Positions 15,718 to 23,526 of a stretch of 64,000 nt of DNA are shown here, one piece after another. The DNA comes from JAAYAY01 sp963674575 (GTDB lineage Bacteria; Planctomycetota; Planctomycetia; Pirellulales; Thermoguttaceae): NCBI GenBank assembly GCA_963674575.2, contig CAXXQT010000007.1, forward strand, positions 124,001 to 188,000, given 5' to 3'. The notes beneath the pieces are model-generated. The model did not search any database, was not told the origin of the DNA, and saw only the letters and a program-made list of their open reading frames with translations. The position numbers were made by a program, and so were the translations under genes. Every line of letters begins with the position of its first letter. Position 1 is the stretch's first letter.

Positions 15718-16179
15718 TCACCAAACCTCCGCAGGTTCCCGGTAAACGTACTCGAACAGATAGGCATCCTCTCGCGTTTCCTCGTACCGGTCACGCAGGA
15801 CGGAGGTCGCTCGGAATCCGCAATCACGAAAGAAGTACTGCGCCGCAAGATTCGTCTCCCGCACTTCCAAGAGGAGGCGGGTCCGCCTCTTAGCAGACAA
15901 TTTGCGAACCAACTTCGCGACCATCTGTTTTCCCACGCCTTGCCGGCGAGCCTCCGGAGCCGTGGCGAAATTGACCAACTGAATCGACTGCTTCGAAAGC
16001 TCGTAGACCATGAATCCGACGACACACTCGTTATGCTCCGCGACCATGCCGATGAAGTTGCGCTGCCGAAGGCAGAGAATGAAGTTATCTTCCGACCACG
16101 GAAACTCGAAGCTAGCGTTCTCGATCGCCAGGACCTCAGGCATGTCGCGTCGGATCATCCATCGAATAAAGGTCCGCAT
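15718..16179 (-). CDS. RimI-like GNAT N-acetyltransferase
   Basis: 153 residues from MRTFIRW. A clear GNAT fold: N-terminal ENASFEFPWSEDNF typical of RimI, strand VVGFMVYEL, acetyl-CoA loop VNFATAPEARRQGVGKQMV (R/QxxGxG) and the C-terminal LLLEVRETNLAAQYFFRDCGF with the conserved Asn and Tyr. RimI acetylates protein N-termini, in the host ribosomal protein S18. A copy in a phage element may modify a host or phage protein. The family is secure; the target is not. Confidence 0.8.
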   Translation of the reverse strand: MRTFIRWMIRRDMPEVLAIENASFEFPWSEDNFILCLRQRNFIGMVAEHNECVVGFMVYELSKQSIQLVNFATAPEARRQGVGKQMVAKLVRKLSAKRRTRLLLEVRETNLAAQYFFRDCGFRATSVLRDRYEETREDAYLFEYVYREPAEVW

Positions 16180-16193
16180 TTGATGCCTCCAGT

Positions 16194-16475
16194 CTACGCT
16201 CGCGTCTCGATCCTCACCTTGCGTTTCCCAGCGACGAGGATCAGCCCGATCACCGAGAGCTTGATCACCACGTCGACGCCTGACTTGGTCAGGCGGTGCG
16301 TCTCGAAGTCGACGTAGGTCCATTTCCAGCGGTGGACGGTGGCCCATCCAATCAGCCAGAACCGGAGCTCGTACTTATCCATGGCTTCGAGCCCCGGAGC
16401 CTGGTTTGGGAATTCGAGGTTCAGAATCTCGTTCTCGATCACTCGAACTGCGTCCGGTGTAAGTCCATGTCCCAT
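16194..16475 (-). CDS. Small phage-region protein with hydrophobic C-terminus
   Basis: 93 residues. The N-terminal half is polar and helical (DAVRVIENEILNLEFPN), the C-terminal half has a hydrophobic stretch (VDVVIKLSVIGLILVAG) before a basic end. Start and upstream stop overlap by one base (TAATG). Function unknown. Confidence 0.55.
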   Translation of the reverse strand: MGHGLTPDAVRVIENEILNLEFPNQAPGLEAMDKYELRFWLIGWATVHRWKWTYVDFETHRLTKSGVDVVIKLSVIGLILVAGKRKVRIETRA

Positions 16476-16699
16476 TACGGCATCCCTCCAACGCTGGCGT
16501 TCGGGCTCGGCGCCGCGCTCAGCTTGCTCGGGAAAAGCACCTTCGCCGCGTCCAGCACTCGATTGATCTGGTAGGGATCACGGCCTTCCATCAGTTCCAT
16601 GACCGCGACGAACAACTGCCGGGTGTCCTCATCGCTTCCGCGGGCCGGCTGTGCCGCTGTGGGCGGCGGAGAGTCAGGTTTCACCGATTTCTTGGGCAT
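16475..16699 (-). CDS. Small helical phage protein
   Basis: 74 residues from MPKKSVKPD, after a basic Pro-rich leader. The middle is a helix (DTRQLFVAVMELMEGRDPYQ). It overlaps both neighbours by single bases. No family recognised. Confidence 0.55.
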   Translation of the reverse strand: MPKKSVKPDSPPPTAAQPARGSDEDTRQLFVAVMELMEGRDPYQINRVLDAAKVLFPSKLSAAPSPNASVGGMP

Positions 16700-16932
16700 C
16701 AGTCGATCTCCAGAGCTTCGGCCAACGCGTCCTCGATCGCCTGGCGATCGTCGAGCACGGCCAGGTCCTGGCCTACCGTGTCCGCCCAACGGCCCTGGAA
16801 GATGGCCATTTCCTCGCGGATCAGGTCGCGGTCAACATCGACCAGGTCGTACAGTCGGAAGGCGGCGAGCAGCGCCACGCAGAAGGCCTTGTCTGTCACC
16901 GTCAACGGTTCGGCGGGAATGATTTGCGGCAT
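16699..16932 (-). CDS. Small acidic phage protein
   Basis: 77 residues from MPQIIPAEP. Hydrophobic strand (AFCVALLAAFRLYDLVDVD) then an acidic helical tail ending ALAEALEID. The start overlaps the neighbour's stop by one base. Function unknown. Confidence 0.55.
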   Translation of the reverse strand: MPQIIPAEPLTVTDKAFCVALLAAFRLYDLVDVDRDLIREEMAIFQGRWADTVGQDLAVLDDRQAIEDALAEALEID

Positions 16933-17088
16933 CGTGGATCCTCCGTCGCGAAATGTATGGTCGATCGGCGAGTGACCTGGCTCGGTGGTGGGGGGAGAGA
17001 GTGCCAGGTCTCGCGGCCATTCCCTGCCGCGCTCGCCGATCGTCGGGGGAAGTGCCAAGCCCCGTGTGTGGTGTGCGATGGGCCATGA

Positions 17089-17406
17089 TCACGCCGCCAC
17101 CTCCTTGCGGGGCGTCTTGCTCCGCCTGGCCGGCGGTGCATGGAGGATCGTCCCAGGGAGGGGCGGACCGAGCCGCCGTTCCATCCTCGGCGCCGAGCCG
17201 TGGGATTCCCGCTCCGCCTCGATCCTCGCGGCCAGGGCGAGCGGATCGGGCACGAACGCTCCATTCCTATTGCCGTCGAACTCGCGACGCCAGGCGGCGA
17301 GCTGCTCGTGATAGCACACCGGACAGAGCGTCCTGTGCACCGTCGTCCGGATTCCCTCGTGACCGACCAGGCGGCCGCAGTCGTGGCAGTGGTTCATCCG
17401 TTTCAT
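17089..17406 (-). CDS. Zinc-ribbon phage protein
   Basis: 105 residues. N-terminal zinc ribbon: CHDCGRLVGHEG, then TLCPVCYHEQLAAW, two CxxC knuckles 18 residues apart. The remainder is basic and unstructured-looking (RMERRLGPPLPG). It overlaps the gene at 17403 by 4 nt. Likely a small DNA- or protein-binding early phage product. Confidence 0.6.
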   Translation of the reverse strand: MKRMNHCHDCGRLVGHEGIRTTVHRTLCPVCYHEQLAAWRREFDGNRNGAFVPDPLALAARIEAERESHGSAPRMERRLGPPLPGTILHAPPARRSKTPRKEVAA

Positions 17407-17726
17407 TCGTCCTCGTCCTCGAAATCGTGCTGCTCCAAGAACGACGGCATTGGTTTCTGCCGTCCGACGGCATGGATGTCGACCAGCGACAGAGGTTCTT
17501 CGCGAAACTGCTTCGCCGCCTCAAGGGCCGTTTCCTGGGTGCAGGGTGTAATCCGGAAGATGGCGGACGCACCGAGAAGTTTCTCGTATGACTGCCGGTC
17601 CCCGACTTGCGGGACCTCGACCCGGACGAGTGGCACGCCAAGCCCTGTGTGCTCGCTGACTCGCCCAGCGTATTTGGAATGACCCATCACTTCGACGATC
17701 GCCCACAGTGGTTCGGAGTTTTCCAT
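17403..17726 (-). CDS. Conserved small phage protein (WAIVEVMGH type)
   Basis: 107 residues. The opening LWAIVEVMGHSKYAGRVSEH and the later GASAIFRITPCTQETALEAA belong, as far as memory goes, to a small protein widespread in prophages and sometimes loosely annotated as acetyltransferase, though no GNAT motif is present. Function unknown. The tail is very acidic (FLEQHDFEDEDE). Confidence 0.6.
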   Translation of the reverse strand: MENSEPLWAIVEVMGHSKYAGRVSEHTGLGVPLVRVEVPQVGDRQSYEKLLGASAIFRITPCTQETALEAAKQFREEPLSLVDIHAVGRQKPMPSFLEQHDFEDEDE

Positions 17727-17732
17727 GGCCTC

Positions 17733-17984
17733 CTACTCTCCTGCCCGCCGGCCCGACGCGTCGTTCCGCGGTCCACCTGTGGCCGGCGCATCGCGTTTCG
17801 GCTCTTCGGTCAGCACCTCGAGCTGAGGCTCGTCGAAAAACTGCGGCTCGATCGGTTTGCCGTCGTGCAAGTCCTGGGGCTGGACACCGATACGGCAACA
17901 ACCATGGAGCCAGTCTGAACGGCACACCGCAATTCCGGTCAGTCCTGTGATCTTGTCGATAACCCTGCTACCGAGAGTGATCAT
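17733..17984 (-). CDS. Conserved small phage protein with SH3-like pattern
   Basis: 83 residues from MITLGSRVIDKITGLTG; the ATG follows AAAGGA at 7 nt. The pattern LGSRVxDKITGLTGIAV, then CRIGVQPQDLHDGKPIEPQ, is that of a small phage protein seen in many prophages and reminiscent of an SH3-like barrel. Function unknown. It is the first gene after the integrase terminator. Confidence 0.6.
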   Translation of the reverse strand: MITLGSRVIDKITGLTGIAVCRSDWLHGCCRIGVQPQDLHDGKPIEPQFFDEPQLEVLTEEPKRDAPATGGPRNDASGRRAGE

Positions 17985-18111
17985 CACGCGTCCTTTCCTG
18001 TCAAATTCACGCTTCTTTCGCCGGCGGGCTTCGCCGTATTGTTCCCACATGAGTCCCGTGCCGTGCGGATCTGGCAGCAACATCAGGACACCCCTTGGCA
18101 TTTCTGTATTG

Positions 18112-18151
18112 ACAAAAAACAAGCCGCGCAGAACATCACGTTCCGCGCGGC
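18112..18151 (-). terminator. Rho-independent terminator of the integrase gene
   Basis: On the minus strand a 12-bp stem (outer GCCGCGC/GCGCGGC, inner GGAAC/GTTCT with one G-T) closes a GTGAT loop and is followed by a T-rich tract (TTGTTTTTT). It lies 30 nt past the integrase stop. Confidence 0.75.
18124..18139 (+). repeat. 16-bp repeat, copy 1, left of integrase
   Basis: CCGCGCAGAACATCAC, inside the integrase terminator. The identical 16 bp recur at 19354-19369 on the other side of the integrase gene. Such repeats could be integrase arm sites or relics of a duplicated hairpin. Confidence 0.6.
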
Positions 18152-18183
18152 CTGGAGTGAATCGATTGATGAGCGGCGGCGAT

Positions 18184-19272
18184 CTACGACGCCCAGTCGA
18201 ACATCATTTGGTTCGGATTGTCGTCGTGACGCCACGTCGGCTGCGGAAGCTGCTCTAAGTGTTCGCCCACGATTTGGCGATGATCGACGTAGTGGTTCGC
18301 CAAAATGTCGTCGCCAGCGACATGCCCGGCCACGAAACGCGCGACCAGTTCGTTGCGGCCGGCCAGTGCGGTTTCGCACGCCTTCCGCAGGCCGTGAAAG
18401 CCGATCCCTGGCCGATTGATCTTTGCCGCCTTCCAGAGCCGCCGCCGCTGCTCGTGGAGCCAACTTGCGGAGTTCGGCCAGTTCTTCCACGGGAAGATCT
18501 CTTGGAACCGCCAGTGTCGAAGCGACTCGATCGCAGCCCGTGCATGGCGATTCACGTAGAATTCGCCGCCGTGTTCGCGGCCCTTGTAGATCTCCGGTGG
18601 AATTGTGAGCCAGCCGTCTTCGGCGAGCATGTCCCACTCCAGGTACAGCGTCGTCTCGATCCGCAGGGCTGTGTTGTACAGAAAAGTGACCAGCGCCCGC
18701 CACCACTTCGTCGGCACCACGGGCCGCATTCTCGCAGGCGTATTCGCCTGATCGCAGACCCGCATCCAACGGCCAATCTCCAGCAGAGAGAGTGCCCCAA
18801 TGGTCGGTGGCTTGCGATACTTGGGCCGTTGAAACCCCGGCGGTCGATCGATCAACCGAGCGGTGTTCCGTAGTCGGCGATCGTCGCCGGGCCCGGCGCG
18901 ATCCAAGATGAACTGCAAGGCCGTGCAGTGCTTGCGGATCGTGTTGGGCGAGATTGGCCGGCCGTTCTTTCCCGGCAACAGCTTGGCCCGCTCGACGAAC
19001 GCCGCCGTATCGTAGGCGCTGATCGCGTCGAGCGGCGGATCGCCCGTCAACGAGGCCCAGTGATTCAACGCGGCCTGGTCGATTGCCATGGTCTTGGTGC
19101 TGCTGGCCGTACGCCAGACCGGCAGCACGTAAGCATCGTAGAATTGCCCCAGCGTCATGCTCGGCGAAAGCTGGCCGAATCGTTGTTGCGATGTGTCGGC
19201 CCTGAAGATCGACAGGATTTGCGGCTCGTCCTGGTCGTGGTCTAAACGCTTCTTCTTCGGCTGCTCGCTCAT
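18184..19272 (-). CDS. int: Tyrosine recombinase, phage-type integrase
   Basis: 362 residues from MSEQPKKKR (a longer start at 19332 is possible). The catalytic core is clear: first Arg in FLYNTALRIETTLYLEW, the H-x-x-R box as IGFHGLRKACETAL, a second His in FVAGHVAGDD and the nucleophile Tyr in ILANHYVDHRQ. An N-terminal SAM-like DNA-binding part (about 40-150) precedes it. It catalyses site-specific integration and excision. It sits at the right end of the element, beside the tRNA-Arg half-site, as for P4-type integrases. Confidence 0.9.
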   Translation of the reverse strand: MSEQPKKKRLDHDQDEPQILSIFRADTSQQRFGQLSPSMTLGQFYDAYVLPVWRTASSTKTMAIDQAALNHWASLTGDPPLDAISAYDTAAFVERAKLLPGKNGRPISPNTIRKHCTALQFILDRAGPGDDRRLRNTARLIDRPPGFQRPKYRKPPTIGALSLLEIGRWMRVCDQANTPARMRPVVPTKWWRALVTFLYNTALRIETTLYLEWDMLAEDGWLTIPPEIYKGREHGGEFYVNRHARAAIESLRHWRFQEIFPWKNWPNSASWLHEQRRRLWKAAKINRPGIGFHGLRKACETALAGRNELVARFVAGHVAGDDILANHYVDHRQIVGEHLEQLPQPTWRHDDNPNQMMFDWAS

Positions 19273-19349
19273 GGATGCTACTCCTCCGGGGTGTGTCGCG
19301 CATGAGTCGCTCCCTCGGGTCATCATCGGCATCCGTACGCCGGCGCGTA

Positions 19350-19380
19350 CGATCCGCGCAGAACATCACTGTGCGGATCG
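19350..19380. repeat. Hairpin with second copy of the 16-bp repeat
   Basis: CGATCCGC and GCGGATCG (19350-19357 and 19373-19380) pair across a loop that holds the same GCAGAACATCAC as the integrase terminator. The shared 16-mer is 19354-19369. It lies about 80 nt upstream of the integrase start, so it could be an operator or integrase arm site. Confidence 0.5.
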
Positions 19381-19812
19381 CACGCGCTTAAACGCGCGAA
19401 GAACCAGGCTAGGGATCAACGGCCTACCGATAAACACGGAAAACGGCCGCTAGGGTGGTGGCGAGACTCGCCAGCAGAAGCGTTCGACCGATGTCCCTAG
19501 CTGGGGGCTTGGTAGAAACGCATGATTGCTTCGAAAGCACTCGCCGTGTTTATTCGCCCCACATGGGGCACTAAATAATGTGCATCGTCGATTAGAACGT
19601 CGCGGAGCGATTTGTCAACAACGGCGATCGAGAATTCTCCCCGCTGTCGCCGGACGTTTGCCGCAACGTGTCGACGCGGCAAAGACTTGTGCCGCGCAGA
19701 ATTTCTTGATTTTTCGCGCCGGTCGGGCCGTCGGCGCGTTGATCCGTAGGGATGATCGCCCCTGGCATTGTTCGACGCTCCGCCGCTCAAATGCCACGAA
19801 TCCCGTATGGTA
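19381..19812. other. Non-coding segment between integrase and att half-site
   Basis: 432 bp with no convincing gene. Open frames on both strands lack ribosome sites and recognisable domains. The att-type integration region and the integrase promoter would be expected here. Confidence 0.5.
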
Positions 19813-19854
19813 TTCCTAAACCGGTGGTCGCAGGTTCGAATCCTGCCGGGGGTA
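19813..19854 (+). other. Attachment-site relic: 3' half of tRNA-Arg(CCT)
   Basis: From the anticodon loop TTCCTAA through the stem ACCGG, variable TGGTC, T arm GCAGG-TTCGAAT-CCTGC, acceptor CGGGGGT and discriminator A. The 5' half is absent: upstream bases do not pair. This is the usual scar of a tyrosine integrase that recombines at the anticodon loop and rebuilds the tRNA at the other end. It implies an intact plus-strand tRNA-Arg(CCT) at the unseen left border. Confidence 0.8.
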
Positions 19855-19878
19855 TTCTAGTATCGTGGAACGGTTTCC

Positions 19879-19910
19879 GACGCTGCTGGCGCGTAAGTGC
19901 TTGCAGCGTC
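19879..19910 (+). terminator. Hairpin downstream of the tRNA half-site
   Basis: GACGCTGC at 19879-19886 pairs with GCAGCGTC at 19903-19910 around a 16-nt loop, followed by TTGGCTTCT. It may have terminated the original tRNA transcript. The 200 bp that follow hold no recognisable gene. Confidence 0.4.
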
Positions 19911-20108
19911 TTGGCTTCTGGTTACAACTCTAGGCCGCTTTGCGACTTGCGCCGGGCATGGAAACCGATGTTCGCCCAGGCTTTCCAGGGCCTCTCACGG
20001 CAAAATGGTGCAGATTGTACCTATGGATTGAAAGCTGTCAGGGTCCATACATTGCACCTCAGGGGTTTTGAGGGGACCGTGGAGAGCACCAACAATGCTG
20101 CGAACCTG

Positions 20109-20345
20109 TTGGCTACGAGTTCCCCGAGGCCGTCGAAATCCTCGAACAATGGCTCAGGAGCTACCGCCGGCAGCACGCCACGTCCAACACCTAAACGGGC
20201 GATACGGTCGTTCCGACTCGAACAGCATCCTTCTCGCACCGATCGTCTCAGACGATCGGTGCGACGTTCGACCCTGCGCTGACATCAACAGCGATCAGGC
20301 CAGGACTGTCGGCGTCATCTTCTCCAAAATTCTCAACAATTCGGT
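20109..20345 (+). pseudogene. Decayed 3' end of the DDE/AAA/CHC2 transposon (copy 0)
   Basis: The last 27 codons of the zinc-finger gene (GYEFPEAVEILEQWLRSYRR, stop at 20194) and about 150 bp beyond, including the hairpin and one ATTCGGT end motif at 20339-20345, match the ends of the two intact copies with clear divergence. Everything upstream of GGCTACGAG is gone. It is an older copy, so the element has a history in this locus. Confidence 0.8.
20236..20262 (+). repeat. Transposon hairpin, copy 0
   Basis: GCACCGATCGTCT, one base, AGACGATCGGTGC: a perfect 13-bp stem. The intact copies have TTT/AAA where this one has TCT/AGA, so paired changes kept the stem. Confidence 0.8.
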
Positions 20346-20589
20346 CGAGCCTGTTACCGGCTCCACTCTGATCGTAGTTTGGGCGTGATCTTAACCGAAC
20401 AGTCGTCGAAGTTCGATTGTCTTATTACACCCGCAATTCGGCAATCCCCCGCCCCTCGCCTGCTGTATCCCGCACCCCGCATCTTTGTTAAAACATCGTA
20501 CCCCGCGCAACCCCGCCCCTTTTTTCGCGCGGTTGCGTGGGCTCTTCGGTTTGACGGACACCCTGAGATGAGACTTCGGATGGCGACGC

Positions 20590-21153
20590 GTGCAGAATAA
20601 ATCGGTGTGTAGGCGGATTTGCGGCTCCCGAGAGGAATGTGAGGCGATCCTTGCCAAGCTGAAAACGACGGCTTGCCCCCATTGCAAACGCGTTGGAAAC
20701 TTGATCCGGCATGGCTGCCTGCGCGGCTATGATGAGGAACATCCGCGCCAGAAGACCGTCCGAGCATGGCGGATCTTCTGCAGCAATCGAAAGCGGGCGA
20801 CCGGTTGTGGACGGACTTTCAGCGTCTGGACGGCCGACAAGGTCAAACGCCTGCTGCTGACCGCCGATGCTCTGTGGACGTTCTTGAAACAGGCGGTTGT
20901 CAGCGGCAATAAGTTCCAGGCCTTCCGAAATCTCAAGAGTGGACTGAGCGATTCGGCGCCCTACCGGATCTGGAAACGCTTTGGCGAAGCCCAAAGCGCG
21001 ATCCGCACGGCGCTACGCGGCCTGTGCAAGCCGCCGGAGGTTGATTCCGAGCGACCGGCGGAGCTTACACTCGCTCATCTCGAAGCCGCTTTCGCCGATC
21101 CGCCTTGTCCGATCGCCGCCTTCCAGGTCCGGCTGCAAACCTTCTTCATGTAA
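20590..21153 (+). CDS. Zinc-ribbon transposon-associated protein
   Basis: 187 residues. Residues 28-80 are a zinc ribbon of the transposase-accessory type: CPHCKRVGNLIRHG, then IFCSNRKRATGCGRTFSVW. The rest is helical (LWTFLKQAVVSGNKFQAF, PYRIWKRFGEAQSAIRTALR), as in N-terminal regions of IS66- or ISL3-like transposases. It lies 260 bp before the transposase of copy 1 on the same strand, and no second copy precedes copy 2. It may be the fourth gene of the full transposon or an independent passenger. Confidence 0.65.
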   Translation: MQNKSVCRRICGSREECEAILAKLKTTACPHCKRVGNLIRHGCLRGYDEEHPRQKTVRAWRIFCSNRKRATGCGRTFSVWTADKVKRLLLTADALWTFLKQAVVSGNKFQAFRNLKSGLSDSAPYRIWKRFGEAQSAIRTALRGLCKPPEVDSERPAELTLAHLEAAFADPPCPIAAFQVRLQTFFM

Positions 21154-21414
21154 TCTTACCTTCCCGGCCGGCCCGTCTTCTTGCGGGCAAGCGCGTGGTC
21201 CACATGGCGTCTGCAAGGCCGCCCGGACGGGCCGCCCTCGCCATCGGTGATGGTTGATCGGATCGAATTCCCATCGCATGTTTCGCCGGCCGCCGAACCG
21301 TGGCGGGCGAACAACACAACACGACGATGGACGGGCTGATCGCGACTGGCGTAGACTCACGCTCCCATGAATTTCACGGAATTGTTGCACGCGAAATCAG
21401 CAAGGAGCGACCGA

Positions 21415-22626
21415 ATGAAGCGACCCTCGATCTATGTGAAGATGAAAGTGCTCGGGGCGATCGACGTCGTCGAAGGCAAGACCCGTCACGAGAGAATCCA
21501 CAACGTGGCCCAAATGACGTTCCTCGACGAGGAGGGCGACCCGCACCGGTTCACCTGGCGGACCATCCAGACATGGCACTACCGCTACAAGAACTGCGGG
21601 ATCACCGGAATGAGCAACAACTCGCGGGCCGACAAGGGGGGCACGCGCAAGGTCACGCCGGAGGAAGTGCTTGAGGCCATCAACTCGGCATTGCCCCATT
21701 TCCATCAGAAGAAGCGGAAGAAGCCCAACAAGTCGGCCATCTACCGCTTCTGCATCGAAAAAGGGCTCTTGCGGGCCGACCAGATCGCGCTGACGACCTT
21801 CTGCCGGTTCGTGCGAGAATACGAACTCCTCAAGAAGGACGTCGGCGACAACAAACGTCGCCTCGCCTTCAGCATGCAGTACGCCAACCAACTGTGGCAG
21901 GCCGATACGATGTTCGGCCCCCTGGTCCAGCGTCGGCAAGCCAAGTTGATCGCCTTCATCGACGACGCCAGCCGCGTGTTGTGTCATGGCGAGTTCTTCT
22001 TCGACGAAAACGCAGACTCGATGATCAAGGCGATCCGGGCGGCCTTCTACAAGCGGGGCGTGCCCGAGCAACTGCTGGTCGACAACGGTTCCATCTATTG
22101 CTGCCAGGAGATCACGCTCATCTGCGCGCGCGTCGGCTGCATCCTTCGCCATACGGCCGTCCGGGACGCGGCCGCCAAGGGGAAGATCGAGCGATTCTTT
22201 CGCCGTGTGCGAGACCAGTTCCTCGTTCGCAACCTCGATCTCTCGTCGCTCGAGCAGCTCAACAAGCAGTTCACCCAGTGGGTGGAACAGGAGTACAACG
22301 CGACTGAACACTCCACACTTGGCATGAAGCCGATCGACCGTTTTGGCGTGGACCTCTCCCGCATCCGTTTCCTCTCTCCCTCGGAGGACACCGACGAGCT
22401 GTTCTACGCCGAGGCCGTTCGCACCGTCAAAAAAGACAACACCTTCAGCTTCCAGGGCGTCCGTTATGAAACGCCCGTCGACCTGCGCGGCAGGAAGGTG
22501 GAAATTCGTCACGAACGCAGCCGGAATGGGCCGGTGGTGATCTACGACAAGGGGCGGCGCATGGGCCCGGCGAGACCTCTGGACGCCGTCGCCAACGGCC
22601 TGCGACGCAGACGCGAGTCAACGTAG
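21415..22626 (+). CDS. DDE transposase (rve/integrase core), copy 1
   Basis: 403 residues from the ATG at 21415, which follows AAGGAG at 8 nt; the earlier ATG at 21367 lies in the element's end and is less likely. The RNase H-like core has DDE residues in LWQADTMFG, QLLVDNGSIYC and AAAKGKIERFFRR. N-terminal helical part contains RFTWRTIQTWHYRYK, a DNA-binding domain as in IS481/Mu-type transposases. A C-terminal beta domain (TVKKDNTFSFQGVRYETP) fits the Mu-C domain. It should cut and join transposon ends with the ATPase next door. No frame lesions. Confidence 0.9.
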   Translation: MKRPSIYVKMKVLGAIDVVEGKTRHERIHNVAQMTFLDEEGDPHRFTWRTIQTWHYRYKNCGITGMSNNSRADKGGTRKVTPEEVLEAINSALPHFHQKKRKKPNKSAIYRFCIEKGLLRADQIALTTFCRFVREYELLKKDVGDNKRRLAFSMQYANQLWQADTMFGPLVQRRQAKLIAFIDDASRVLCHGEFFFDENADSMIKAIRAAFYKRGVPEQLLVDNGSIYCCQEITLICARVGCILRHTAVRDAAAKGKIERFFRRVRDQFLVRNLDLSSLEQLNKQFTQWVEQEYNATEHSTLGMKPIDRFGVDLSRIRFLSPSEDTDELFYAEAVRTVKKDNTFSFQGVRYETPVDLRGRKVEIRHERSRNGPVVIYDKGRRMGPARPLDAVANGLRRRREST

Positions 22627-22687
22627 GGCGGCAGGGCCGCTCGTTCTTGTTGCCAATGAATCACCTTTCTTGTGAGGACCAACTCTC

Positions 22688-23491
22688 ATGATCCGCACCT
22701 ATTTCGGCCTGACTGAGAATCCCTTCGCACTCCGCGAGATCGAACTTCTTGAGCACCAGCAGGAAATCTACGACACGCTCGGGGTCCATTGCCGGCAAGG
22801 CGGACTGTGCCTGGTCGTCGGAACCCCCGGGACCGGAAAGTCCGTGATCAAGGAGTCGCTCAAACGGCTCCCGGAAAAGCAGTACCTGGTGGCCACCGTC
22901 GCACGGACCCTGCACACCTACACCAACACGGTCAAGATCCTCTGCGAAGCCTTTCGAATCGAGTTCGAAAGCTCCGCCTTCAAGTGCGAACGTCGGCTGA
23001 TCGAACAGGCCTTCAGCCTGAATCACGCCGGCAAGATGCTCGTGACGATCATCGACGACGCCCACCTGATGGACATGGCCAACCTCCACAAACTCCGGTT
23101 GCTATTCGAGGATTTTCCGAAGAACCACAACCTGATCCTGATCGGTCAACCGGTCCTGCTCACGAACCTGTCGCTGGCGGTCAACCAGGACCTGAAGAGC
23201 CGGGTGACCTACTCGGTCATCACCAAGCGGCTTCATCCCGACAGCATGCGCGGCTTCATTCATCGGGAACTCGACCGCATCGGGCTGGCCCACAGCGCCT
23301 TCACCGAAGCCGCCACCGAGCTGATCATTCGCTCGGCCGACGGGGTCTTGCGCAAATGCCGCAATCTCTGCCTGGCCAGCATGCTCGAAGCGGTCCGCGC
23401 TTCGGCCGGCACCACGATCGACATCGACCTGGTCAACCGTGTTCTGCTCCAGCCTCACTGGCGGAAGGAAACCGACATCACCGATTTCTGA
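22688..23491 (+). CDS. ExeA/TniB-like AAA+ ATPase, copy 1
   Basis: 267 residues. Opens with the ExeA-family start YFGLTENPFALRE. Walker A GTPGTGKS lies at about 47-54, Walker B LVTIIDDAHLM near 118, sensor-like LILIGQP near 153. Such ATPases are the target-choice regulators of DDE transposases (TniB, TnsC, MuB, IstB roles). It lies 61 nt after the transposase with its own start. Asp for Gly exchange (PDSMRG versus PGSMRG) is one of the differences from copy 2. Confidence 0.9.
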   Translation: MIRTYFGLTENPFALREIELLEHQQEIYDTLGVHCRQGGLCLVVGTPGTGKSVIKESLKRLPEKQYLVATVARTLHTYTNTVKILCEAFRIEFESSAFKCERRLIEQAFSLNHAGKMLVTIIDDAHLMDMANLHKLRLLFEDFPKNHNLILIGQPVLLTNLSLAVNQDLKSRVTYSVITKRLHPDSMRGFIHRELDRIGLAHSAFTEAATELIIRSADGVLRKCRNLCLASMLEAVRASAGTTIDIDLVNRVLLQPHWRKETDITDF

Positions 23492-23526
23492 ATACCTGTC
23501 CTCCCCCTGTTCAAAGGACCATCGTC

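Larger units (their letters stand above)
1..19854. mobile_element. Integrated phage-like element, left end outside window
   Basis: A run of about 40 mostly short minus-strand genes, many joined by 1-8 nt overlaps (ATGA, GTGA, TGATG), with a tyrosine integrase at the right end and a terminase-like ATPase at the left edge. The right border is the 3' half of a tRNA-Arg(CCT) gene, a usual product of integration at an anticodon loop. Small zinc-ribbon proteins, an ASCH protein, CsrA, a tRNA and a replication candidate fit a tailed-phage early region. Portal, capsid and tail genes are not seen and may lie to the left. Whether it is an active prophage or a decayed island cannot be decided; two frame lesions argue for some decay. 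Confidence 0.75.

Noticed and set aside
19497..19790. 97-residue minus frame between integrase and att site
   Set aside because: No ribosome site, no motif, Arg-rich start; not supported.
21397..22512. Long open frame antisense to the transposase (also 24097-25212)
   Set aside because: It mirrors the coding frame of a clear DDE transposase and has no start signal or motif; a G+C-driven shadow.
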